Source: Gracilaria domingensis
Lineage: Eukaryota > Rhodophyta > Florideophyceae > Gracilariales > Gracilariaceae
Length of the DNA: 64,000 nt
Direction of reading: 5' to 3'
Assembly (NCBI GenBank): GCA_022539475.1
Contig: VCMS01000056.1
Location: 158,570-222,569 of the forward strand
Both the position numbers and the translations under genes were made by a program. Positions 9,605 through 19,700 of the stretch are shown one piece after another. Below the pieces are notes generated by a model. The model was not told where the DNA came from. It made no database searches and saw nothing but the letters and a program-made list of their open reading frames with translations. Position 1 is the stretch's first letter, and the number at the start of each line of letters is the position of its first letter.

Positions 9605-11653
9605 CTATTTCATCTGAAATCGCGCCGGCGTCTTGTGAGTGTGGCGCGTGCTAACAGACCCCCCGACGGTGGCGCGTTTCCTGATGGGTCGGAGCGGGAG
9701 CATCTTGACGTTGGCGGCAAACTTGTGCGGGCGTTGCACTTTGGTAAGAATGTCGGCTCGCATCTGGTCCGTGGGACTGTGCCGAACTGCCAGAGGGTTG
9801 TTACGTACGTGGTGTCGCAGAAAGTGATGGCGCAGGTCGATGTATTTCCTCCGTTTGGTTGCTCCGCTTTTGAGAGTGACCGCGATGGCTGCTTGGTTGT
9901 CGAGTATTATGAGAGTCGGTTGTGGAGTTTCAAAGCCTAAGAAGTTGAGTATCCGTCGGAACATGAGCGTGTCTCTGGCGGCGTTAGTAGCGGCTATATA
10001 TTCCGCTTCTGTCGTTGATAGTGTCGGCACGGGTTGCTGTTTGGAGGAGCAGTGTATCAGATTGTGTTGGAGATAGTGGACTGCGCCAGAAGTGGACCGT
10101 CGGTTTGAGGTGTCGCCTGCGAAGTCGGCATCACTGTATGAGGTGAGAGGGTTCTGTGGTGACTTCGCAATTTCTGTACTGGGATAATAGAGGCCGTGTC
10201 TCGCGGTTTCTTTCAGGTATCGTGCGACCGACTTGATGTGTTTCCAGTGACGTTCTGTGGGGTTGGCCAGAGCAAGGGCTAATTTGGAGGTTACATATGC
10301 AATGTCGGGGCGCGTGCAGTCCGCGAGCCATCTGAGGCATCCTACCACTTGGCTGTATAGCGCTTTAGGTTTCGTTGATGTTGTATCTTCTTCGTTGGGC
10401 GGGTGATAGCCTAGGCTGGCTGTGTAGAGGTGCTTCTTGCCATTGGCGTTTTGGAAACCAAGGAGTTCTAATATCTGTTGTACGGTGTGTGGTTGAGAGA
10501 TAGATACAGAGCCGTTCTCGTGTGCGTTGATGTGCCGACCGAGGTACTGTGTGGGGGTACCTAGCCGTTTGATGTCGTACTTGACTTGGAGTTGTCGGTA
10601 GAGCTGATCTATGAGATGCTTCTCTGTCGCTGTAACTATGAAGTCGTCCATATTTAAGCAGATGATGATGAACGTGTTGGGGTTAAATCGTTGAGTGAAA
10701 AGAGCGGGATCATCCTCCGATTGGCTGTAGCCCAGACTGATGAGGTATTCCCAGGCTTTGGTGAGAAAGTTGTGTCCTGCTGGTGGGGTCCCATATAGGT
10801 TCAGCATTAGTTGGCCTCCTGTGGTGGGGTGTTTGAGTGTACCGTCGAAGTTGGGGTGTTGTCGGACGAACAATGGCTTGTCCTGCGTGTATAGCTCATG
10901 TGTCTACGCGGATGTGATGTCGAAATGTTCCAGTTCGAGGTTGTGCTGCGCTTTGAGTGCCAGTAAGAGGCGTACAGTGGATTTCTCCGAAAGGTGTGCT
11001 GCTGTCTTGAATGGGTTGAAATCGACGTGGGGTATCATTTTATCTCCGCGAACGGAGCAGCGTGCTTTTCGTGATTTGATTTCTCCGTTGGGATCTCGTT
11101 TGTATCGGTATGACATTTTTAGTGGTATCAGGCGTTTGGGAAGTTTGTGTTTGGGAAGCCATTTGATGGCTTGCAGTTTGTCTAGCTTTGAAAGTTCCGA
11201 GTTGTGGGCTTCTGCCCATTTTGCTGCATCTGGGTACTGTTGGGCTTGCTTTCTGCTTTTTGGTGCTGGTGTGTGTTTGGTGATGTTGGATGGTGCACGG
11301 TGAGGTAGATGTGATTTGAACGCTGTGGACTGAGTAGCTACCGGGTCCGAGGTCCTTGTGTATGGGTGGAAGTCACCGGCAGGCACTCTGATGTATTTCC
11401 TTGTGCCAAGTTCCATGGTCATGATCGTGTGGGCGTTGATTCCATACATGTAGCGGCAGGGGAAGCCGCGGCTGTCCAGTCTTGTTGGCTTGCGTTGTCC
11501 ACCGGGAGGTATGCGTAGCCCACTTGGCCGAATGCGTATAGATGTTTTGGGGAAGCCGGCGTGGCGAATAACGCTTCGTGTGGTTGTTGCCCTGTTGTGG
11601 TGTGAGGGGTGTGATTGTACTTGTATGCGACGTCTTTGACGGCATCCTCCCAA
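9605..11653 (-). pseudogene. Copia-1 reverse transcriptase and RNase H
   Basis: One frame covers 11653 to 9605 with a single internal TAG at 10904-10906. The fingers part includes KSRKARCSVRGD and LEHFDITSA (the D of the first catalytic aspartate box). After the stop come LYGTPPAGHNF, then LNMDDFIV, where YVDD has become NMDD, keeping both Asp. The RNase H carries SDADFAGD, LSTTEAEYIA and DNQAAI followed by a HFLRHHV motif. The stop replaces what is usually Tyr (AYL/AYT), so here the change is a transversion. The N-terminal ~100 residues belong to the integrase/RT linker. This is pol of a degraded copy. Confidence 0.85.
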
Positions 11654-12759
11654 TGTTCGTTTTTGAGGTTGCTGTGAATGAGGTTGGCGCGGGCTGCTGA
11701 CATAAGTGTTTGGTTGATACGTTCCGCAATTGCGTTGTGTTGAGGCGTGTATGGTGTGGACGTTTGATGTACGGTGCCCTGTTGTTGCAATTGGTTGTGG
11801 AGGGTCTTGCTCAGGTACTCCTTGGCGTTATCGGTGGTGAATATGTGGAGGTATCTGCTTGTGAGGTTGTGGAAAAAGCTAGAGACGAATGCATATTCCT
11901 TGGGAAGGTCCTTCCGGTTCGGGCTGAAATGAAGATAGAGGTATCTGCTGTGGAGGTCTATGAACGTTGTGAAGTAGCGGTTTTGCTTTGTTCAGGGTTG
12001 GGGCATTGGGCCACAGATGTCTGAGGTTAAGATGATGCCTCGCTGTGTATTGTAATGGCTTTTGCGGTGCGGTCGCTTCTTGATTCGACCTTGCTTGCAT
12101 GCACTGCATGATATCTTGTGAGTGGCCGTGTTCTGAAGTCTTCTGTCGGGTATAATGTTTTTCCTAGACATTACGGCAAGTGGTTGGGGGGTTGTGTGAT
12201 TAAAGACAAGATGCCATTTGTGTACGGGGTTGTTGCGGGCTGCCTTTGTTAGGGGTTTGGGTGTGGGACTCTCTGCGGTTTTGTAGAATGCGAGTGGTGT
12301 TGGTCGGTATATTTTGTGTTCGGACTTTGGGCGCTGGGTGCGTGTAGATTTTGTTTGGGTTCTGCCCGAAGATATGGGCGGGGGTATACGTTTTGTGTTC
12401 GGTGTTTGCTTGCTGAGAGAAATATGCGTTTGTGATGTGGAAGATGCAGGCTTTGCTGTTGATGGCTGCGCTAGATTGAGTGTGTAAGCATTGCGGTTCC
12501 ATGAAGCTGTTCCAAGGAGTTTAATGGGGATGGAACGGCTAAAGATGTACGCATGTTTGCGGGTGAATACTACTGGTCCGTACTTCTGTGCTATGAAATG
12601 CACTGATATGAAGATGCCCAGCACATCGTGGTTGATGAGGGTTGGTATGCTCAATGTGTGTCCCGCGCTAGTGTTGATTATGAGTGTCTCCTTCCGGCAT
12701 GTCTGTAACACATTCTTGGTCGCAGTGGTGGTGATGATGGGAGAGCGAAGGTTAGTCAC
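11419..12759 (-). pseudogene. Copia-1 GAG-pre-integrase and integrase
   Basis: Two frames. 11992-12759 ends in a GAG-pre-integrase/HHCC zinc region (HKWHLVFNHT...ISCSACKQGRIKK) and the first integrase strand with the catalytic Asp (ILTSDICGPM). 11419-11790 carries the last third of the core (TPYTPQHNAIAERINQT, with the catalytic Glu in AER). The middle core between 11791 and 11991 is out of frame, so at least one indel separates them. The retropepsin was not identified upstream. Confidence 0.8.
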
Positions 12760-13916
12760 ATCCTCTGTGTCGTGCGCGACAATGGAGGGGTGAGCCGCCG
12801 AATCGAGTGTGTACTTACACTCGTCCTTGCGTTCATGGTCGGCTTGGAGTTGTTCCAGGGACTGTAGAGCGGTGGCAATTTCTTCCGGGAGCGACGTGGA
12901 AGATGATGAAGCTTGTTTGGCGCTAACGTGACCTCGGCTACGGCGCGGCTTGGCCGCTTGTAGCGCGTCTAGCTTCTCGTTGACGCTCGTGATAGCATTT
13001 CGAATATCGCGGTTGCTAGAAGCGCCGTATCGTCCTCTGTCTCTTTCTTTTTAGTTGCGTGCTCCCCCTGGTACTGCCTTGGGGTTTGTACCTAGGTGCA
13101 GAAGGTGGGCTCTTTTGTTGTCCTAGTAACCTTTCATACTGCTCAAGACGATGCTGTGTATCTATTATAGTGTGTGGGGGTGAGTCAACCATCATAAATT
13201 GGGCTCTCTGTCCGAACTATTCATCATGAACCAGCCCTTGAAGAATATAATTGATTGTGATTATTTCATCTGTAATTCCGAGTGCGTGGGCAAGGATTTG
13301 CTTGCGTCCTACGGCGAGGTTTTTTGGAGATGTATTTGGCGACAGTCTTAGTTCTTTGGATGTTCATTGCTTCGGAATTAAGGCTAAAAAAGTCTCTTCT
13401 TGCCTTTGAATCTTTGCATTGTTTGACTACTTGCACGATGGTGGCAAGTGGAGATTCGAAAATAGTGGGATCAGCAAGTATATTGGAGACTTTACTAGTG
13501 ATGCTGTTAGTGATATCGCGGCGTAAAGAAGCTGTGGCTTTGTGATTATCTGGTGTCAGTGGTCCGAAAGTTTCTTCAATTGGTTGTAAGTACTAGTGTT
13601 CTACCAATATTTCTTTCAAATTGCGGTGCCATTGTTGGAAGTTTTCAGTTGTGAGTTCAAGAAGTTTTTCGGTAAAGCGTCACAGTGGAAAGGAACTAAA
13701 CGGTGATGTGACTTGAAAGGATGTATTCGATGCCATGTTAGCTTTCTCGTTTTGCCACAGTTCTAACCAAATTTCTTGTGTGTTACAGTAGTGATGGCGG
13801 CGTTTCCTTGGTGTCAGAATTTGGAAGTTTTTATGTTGTTGCACGGGAGCGACGCTTTGACCGTGGATCAATGTTGTGGGTTTAAATCGTGTGCTGTGTA
13901 CGTAGGTGGTGCCCAT
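12760..13916 (-). pseudogene. Copia-1 gag region, degraded
   Basis: A Met at 13916, four bases inside the LTR-proximal primer site, opens a 78-codon frame (MGTTYVHSTRFKPTT...) that is a plausible Gag start; it stops at 13680. Downstream to 12760 the coding sense is scattered over several short frames. No zinc knuckle could be read. The assignment is from position in the element. Confidence 0.45.
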
Positions 13917-13920
13917 AACC
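13907..13920 (-). other. Copia-1 primer-binding site (initiator tRNA-Met internal type)
   Basis: On the plus strand the site reads ..GGTGCCCATAACC directly inside the LTR. That is the sense of an initiator-Met tRNA anticodon arm (CAU AACC), so the minus-strand RNA would pair with the anticodon stem-loop of that tRNA. This half-tRNA priming is known for Drosophila copia and relatives. Copia-2 has the same 13-mer at the same place. Confidence 0.65.
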
Positions 13921-14028
13921 TGTGATCTGTGCGGACCAATTGGGGAACTTTTCTCGATATCTTTAGCGCACTCGCTTTTACTGGTGTGGTGCGCTGCGTG
14001 GTGTGCACGTGGTCCACGCGTGATGACA
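13921..14028 (-). repeat. Copia-1 5' LTR
   Basis: Partner of 9483-9590, the same length. It begins TGTGATC and ends GATGACA on the plus strand. Host DNA resumes at 14029. Confidence 0.8.
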
Positions 14029-14080
14029 GATTAAGAACACCTATCAGGCCTTGGCGTTTGACTTGCCTCGTAGGGTTTGA
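14029..14080 (+). pseudogene. Displaced C-terminal exon end of the nuclease-like gene
   Basis: If the element and one copy of the five-base target duplication are removed mentally, the nuclease-like frame continues from 9481 into 14033 and runs 15 codons (KNTYQALAFDLPRRV) to TGA at 14078-14080. That the frame carries on to an early stop is what an insertion into the last codons of a real gene predicts. The piece is short, so it is supportive rather than conclusive. Confidence 0.6.
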
Positions 14081-15651
14081 GTACCCTCGCTGAAAGCACC
14101 TGCTGTGAGAACAAATTCACAAATCTGTTCATGTTCATTTCACCACTTGTAAATGCTTGCTGCATACATTTGCGTAATAAACAAAATTAATTCGCATCTC
14201 AGTCAATCAGCGCTTAAATTACGGAGAGGGATATTCACTGATATAAGCCTTATAATATTACCCATTCAAAACTCGGGAAAAACATGCATTTGCGTACATT
14301 GTGATATAGTTTAAGTAGGTAACATTCATCTACGAAGAGGTGTTAAGAATTATTAATAATCATACTAGAATCTTGATTGGTTGACGCGTTCGCCTTCTTC
14401 ACGTAAACCACGGCGCGCGTGGGAGCCTCCACTTCGTGTACACGTATATGTCCGTTACACGCAGATTTCCAAAGCAGAAGTATAAGCAAATTGGCCTGAG
14501 CAGCAAAACCCGCTCAGTTTGCATTAAGGCCTTATATAAGGAACCTCTTCCAAGCAAATCAGCCTTGCGGCGGAGAGAAGCGTCAGAGGAGCAACAGAAC
14601 GGGCACGTGGTGCGTGGCGATGTGCTCTCGTTCAGCACGTGTCCCACAGGTTTGGCAGCGGGCGCCCTGTGCCCTTGAGGCAATTAGTTCTGGAGCAGAA
14701 AGGGAAGGGACTGGTCTGAAAGAGTAGTTTTACTGTGCTTGTTTAAGCCACGGTGTCAGGTAGCGCATGGGAACAGGAGATGCTGGTGTATGCCAGAGAA
14801 AGGTGTAAAGAGGTTGTTTATTGTCGATTACACGCTCTGTTCTCAGGTAGATGGCTGATGTACGAGGCTGTGTCTTGTTACTCTGCGCGGCACTCCCGAG
14901 CGCTTTTCCCTTCTGGTTTACAACATTCGGGGCACAAAATCAAAGATTGTCAGATGCCGAACCATTGCGGACATTGTCATAATGAACTACATTTCCGGAG
15001 CACACAGCTCCGAGCATTAGACTGGCTTATTGAGAAAAAACGCGCTCTTAGAACCCCCTCGCGTTGTGAACTCGAAAGGCAAGACCCGACTTCGCCTTCT
15101 GCCCAGCCGTCGGTCAAACTGTTCTGCGAGACATACAGACCTGAATCGATCTTCCTTACTCACGATGATCAAACCATGGGCAAGGCACAACCAGTGGCTG
15201 ACACGACTCAAATACAATCCGTTCCCGTTCCCCGCCTATCTACCCAAAGTCACATCTCACAGAACGACAACACTCCCTCCCCCATCGCCGCCGCGCCGCG
15301 CGGCAGAACTGAGGTGCTCTCGCACCACACGCTGAGAGGAGTCGAGCAGCAGCACAAAAAAACCAATCGCGTTGCCGAAGGTGAACACGAAGTGACTTTA
15401 CAGTGCGCACGCGTCACTGTCATCATCCTTATTGCCGCTGCACGCTCGTGAGTGGCTCTTACGTGGAACGCGGCGTCAGCCAAAACTCCGATCTCCGCGA
15501 CAAGAGCGTCCTGTCCGACAGCTAGCAAATCACTCAATGCAGTTCACCCCCAGCCCCATCCCCATCGCTGCACATGTTCACCGCATAAAACGCGCGCCCG
15601 CTCGCAGTCATGTGACGTTCACCACAACACGTTCACCGTTCAACCTGCACA
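14081..15651. other. Repeat-rich stretch upstream of the bZIP gene
   Basis: 14081-14451 is AT-rich with no gene. 14452-15152 is a copy of a dispersed repeat (separate entry). 15153-15651 should hold the bZIP promoter; it is GC-rich and contains no TATA box that I can defend. The long plus ORF at 14753-15451 runs from the repeat into unique DNA and is not a gene. Confidence 0.5.
14452..15152 (+). repeat. Dispersed ~700-bp repeat, copy 1
   Basis: The reverse complement of 24099-24826, with clear similarity along the whole length and small indels. Shared landmarks are CTTATATAAGG (14531-14541), GGCAGCGGGCGCCCTGTG and CCTGAATCGATCT at the right end. A TATA-like box and lack of coding capacity fit a solo LTR or a non-autonomous element. 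No terminal repeats or target duplications were found. Confidence 0.75.
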
Positions 15652-16290
15652 ATGACGCTTACCACCGCTATGAGTCACCCAGTCTCCTCTGCCGTCGCCC
15701 CAACCTCTCTAGTCGCTGGGAACGCTGTCCTGCCGCAGTCAGCGTTACTTTCCTCCTCACCCGTGTCGCACCATGCCTTACCGTCAAATCTGGGCGCTCC
15801 GTCGACGCCAGCCAGTGCCATCGCCACGCCGCGACCGAAGCGCGGTCGCAGAAAGAAGCGTCCGGATCTCACCGATGAGGAGCGAAAAGCACTTCGTGCT
15901 CTTCAAAACCGTGCCGCAACGCGGCGTTCGCGTGAGCGAAGCCGCCTCCGTGCCGCCGAACTCAAGAGTCAGTTGCAGCGATCGCTGCAACACAATCAAG
16001 TCCTGCAGCGTGAGCGAGATACGCTGTTGTACTGCATGAAGCAGGTTCGTGTGAAGAACAGTGTGTCGCGAGCACCTCCGAAGCGACCGAACCCGATGAG
16101 TCTTTCCGTCATTCTCAACAAACAGGATCAACCAGTACCGGATCGTCCCACATATATAACAACCCCCCCTTCTAAGATATCGTTAAACGTCGCTGCAACA
16201 CATAGTTCGCCGCTGTCGGTGACTTCCGCAGCCTACACGCCGACCGTCAACGCCGCCTTTCGAAAGACCTATCACTCGCAAACTCCCTGA
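15652..16290 (+). CDS. bZIP transcription factor
   Basis: A 212-residue nuclear protein. After a Ser/Ala-rich leader with a basic cluster (PKRGRRKKR, ~62-70) comes a basic region with the diagnostic N-x7-R (NRAATRRSR, N86 and R94). A short zipper follows with L104, S111, L118 and L125 at heptad spacing and N115 in the buried polar position. Such proteins dimerise and bind palindromic ACGT-type sites. The C-terminal half is Pro/Ser/Thr-rich and probably an activation or regulatory region. The start ATG follows CACA, and no in-frame ATG lies just upstream. It converges with MED12 (stops 476 bp apart). The target genes cannot be told from sequence. Confidence 0.88.
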   Translation: MTLTTAMSHPVSSAVAPTSLVAGNAVLPQSALLSSSPVSHHALPSNLGAPSTPASAIATPRPKRGRRKKRPDLTDEERKALRALQNRAATRRSRERSRLRAAELKSQLQRSLQHNQVLQRERDTLLYCMKQVRVKNSVSRAPPKRPNPMSLSVILNKQDQPVPDRPTYITTPPSKISLNVAATHSSPLSVTSAAYTPTVNAAFRKTYHSQTP

Positions 16291-16765
16291 ATACGTCATC
16301 AAACTGCGAAAATATCCGCCATCTCCACACGTTTTTCCGTTTCTTACCTGCGGAGAGCGCACTCTCAACTTGCACAGCAATTTCCTGTGAGTGCGCTCGT
16401 CGCCACGGTCTCTTCATTGCGTAGCTATGGTTGACCAATCCACCGCCACCTCCTAACAATAACTGCACTACTACAACAAACTTTTCTAAATTAAATATAC
16501 ACAAACGTTGTCCTCAGCGATTCACAACTCTCTTCATACTCTTTTCCCAAGAACGTTCAACACTCCCGCTCTCAGTATCCACCACCGCAGGCCAGCGTAC
16601 TGCTCCGAAACATGCATAAACCACCTGCATCTTACAGGGTTGTGGCAAAGCTTACCTGCTTCTTGACCGCTCGGATCCCGTCCGACCTCTTTTGACCTGT
16701 TCTTCGCTTTGCAAGATGTTATGGGCCATCAGGTACGGCCGACATAATATGTTGTTCCTTTGAAC
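16291..16765. other. Convergent intergenic region, bZIP / MED12
   Basis: Holds the 3' ends of both transcripts. No ORF or repeat of note; AT-rich tracts around 16440-16500 would suit 3' UTR and polyadenylation signals for both strands. Confidence 0.5.
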
Positions 16766-19700
16766 CTATACAGCCAGACTAGCAAATGTCGAGTACGTAC
16801 GTTTCAGATGTACGGTCCCAGCTGCACTATCCTTGTCGATTATCGTATCACTCTGTCTCCACATGTTCTCCGGAGGGATAGCACTTTCTTGATTCACCCC
16901 TCTGCCATAACCCTCCAACAAAATCCAGTTGTCCACAACGCTCCCATCGCCCTTCAAAACCCTCACGGCATTCATGCCGGAACTATTGTACGTGGAACTT
17001 GGTGGCATTAGCCGAACCATCAAATCCCGTTCAGGTTGCTCTACCCACCGCATGGCAGGTACCAATGCTGCTTCCAATTGTCGCTTCAGTTCTTGGTTGG
17101 CAGGCCATTCCAAAATCTGGCTTACCGCTACACCCTTATGAATACTGTCATCACTTGTAGTTACCTCTTTGATACTCTTAAGACAAAGATCCAGCAAGTT
17201 GCAGGCAGCAGTTATTGCGCTTCGCGTCATGAGTCCTACCGCGGCTTTCAATAACTCAGCCACTAGCGGTGCTCGCTTTCGCCACCAATCGGCATGGTGC
17301 GACACGCTTCGAGCTCTCAGAATACACAAGAGCCTTGATTCTAATGCGTCTGATATCATCTGCCCGTTTCTCAAAATACTGCTGGGTGCTCGCCTCTCCG
17401 CAATTGCTTCGTTCAATATAGTAGTTGCCTGTTCCAGCTGTTCAAACAAAGACTCTTGCGCATCTCCCGCATGCTCGGGCTTCAAATGCTCGATACATGC
17501 CTCTAAGAGGCTTCTTCGTGCTGCGTCTATTTCACACCATTGCAAAGAAATAGTGCGAAAGTCATTGTACTGGGATGCTTCCACAGTTAGACCTTTCAAC
17601 ACGTAGGTGAGACTCCCTAGTGATGCACGCGAAGCCTCATGACCAATACACCCAGCGACGGACTGACTTGAAACTTCTTGGGGACAACATCGTAACGCAA
17701 TCAGCACCAGAGTCCGAGACAAGTGCTTGCATCTCAGCTTAGTAGCATGCTGACTCACTTGGAGGCCGAAATCATCTTCCGCTCCACTATCGCGCCGGTG
17801 TTGGGCAAGAAGCGCCAATAGCATTTCAACCTCCCCAAATGGAGTGGTGCCAATTGCCTTTAGAATCATCTCCTCATTGACTTCAGTTCCCTTCCGACAT
17901 AGACTTGAAACCATATGGAAAAGAGCCGCGGAAAGGTCTTTCTTGTCGACTACAACATTCTTGCTGTCAATCACAACGCGACCGCAATAGAAATCCACCC
18001 TGTTGCGAAGGCGTTTCGCCAATTCCACACTTCCATACGGTGCAAAGATCCACCAGACCCATTCTATCGAGAACAACACTTCCAATGACTCATCTATGTT
18101 GGTATATCCATAATAGCATCCCAAAAAGAGCAGCGTCACCAGCTCTAAGAGAATAGCAGGCCTCATGCCTTGGAGGCGAACATCGTGTCGATGAGAGCAT
18201 ATGAGATTTAGAGTGGTTGCCGAGTGAAGAGAAAACAAAGATCCCGGTGAAGAACCGTTCTCTGACCCTAAGAAAGAGTTTCGCAGAACCGGAATAACGA
18301 CACTACCAAATATATCATTTGCGGTAAACCCAGACCCAAAGAGATCATCGATAGGAAAGATTCCATCGGTGCTGACAAAACGTGCTCGAAGTTCGGACAT
18401 CTGGTAGCCAAGCAAATCTGTTCGTGATGTAAGCTCAGCTACATCTTCATCCGCGGGTACGCCGAGATTTTCCCTATCGCTTAAGTTCAGAACATCAGCC
18501 AGAGTGATACTTCCAGCTTGTCTGGGCTTCTCACGGCCTCGCATGCACGCCAACGCGAACGGAACACACGTCAGTCCCTTTCCACCGTCCGCAAACTGCC
18601 GTAAATGTCTCACACATATTCTTGTCCAGTATGAAGTCATTATTCGAGACCCACAGTACCTCGCAAAAGATGATAAAGTTCGTCTTAGCTGGGTTTCCAG
18701 CTCTGGAGTTATCCAAGGACTAAACCAAATAGTTTTCAACAAAGTGAAGATGCTCTCAAGATATCCACATGCTGCAATATACCGCGAAAGATTTGACACG
18801 AGTCGGACAAACGCGATGGACAAAATCGCTCTTCTAGGTGCCATGCTTTTCTCCTTCCATACACCACTACTTCCTGCAAGAGTGCTCAGCGAGTCTATCA
18901 CCCATTCTGCAGCGGTGCCCGCCTCTCCGAGCGACACCATAAAAGAGGCCATCGTTGAGAGCTTGTTCTGCACTTCAGCATCGTCACCAGTTATCAAAGT
19001 CAAGTCTCGATGACTTAAGGCATCTATAGTGGAAAGAATTACGTTTGTGTCTCCCTTGTTTGCAAGAGACTCAACCTGAGCCTCCACTGACTCTGCATCA
19101 CCACTGCAGGCAATCAAAACACTCTCTTCACAAACGCCATGGGCATAATACTGCCTGGTTGGTGAAATGTACCCATACTTCCTTAGAATCGAGCGACGGC
19201 AATCTGAAACCGACTTGTCCACGGGATCCGGTAATAAAGATAGGCATTTGACAAGGAACGAGGCACCCCGATGATTGGTAGCTGCAAGTCTTGATACATC
19301 ACGCACGAATGCCGGAAGCGACAGCAAGTCATGCCTGCAAAGATGAGCAATAAAACGAACTACGGAATCATCGTCATTCGTGTTCTCCGTCTGCAGTCCT
19401 CCATTTAACTCCTTTACAATGGCCTCGTTCTTGTCCATATTTTCGGGTATTCTATCATTGGCGTAATGCTTCATGAAGTGCCATATGTCGCGTTGCAATG
19501 GGGGTAACTGAGGGTTACCGGTCAGGTTGTTCAAGGATGATGGGGAGGCCTCATTCCGCACTTGGTGGATTCCTTTCTTGTAGCGTTTCGGAGTTGTACC
19601 GTTCTTGGTTGATCTTGAAGCTGAGCCAGCGTTCGTTAGCCCCGAAGCAAGCTGATGTAGCACGGCTGTTGCGACGCAGATGGCTTCCGCACGGTCCGCA

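Larger units (their letters stand above)
9483..14028 (-). mobile_element. Ty1/copia retrotransposon Copia-1, near full length
   Basis: A 4546-bp element on the minus strand with 108-bp LTRs at both ends (TG...CA on plus at the right copy). The order read from the right is primer site, gag, GAG-pre-integrase, integrase, reverse transcriptase, RNase H, which is the copia order. The flanking 5-mers are GATTG (9478-9482) and GATTA (14029-14033), a five-base target duplication with one change. The LTRs differ at many positions and several frames are broken, so the insertion is old. It lies within the 3' part of the nuclease-like gene. Confidence 0.85.

Noticed and set aside
14753-15451. 232-codon plus-strand ORF
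   Set aside because: Its first two thirds lie in the dispersed repeat, which is also present inverted at 24 kb with the frame broken; it has no family and no conserved start.
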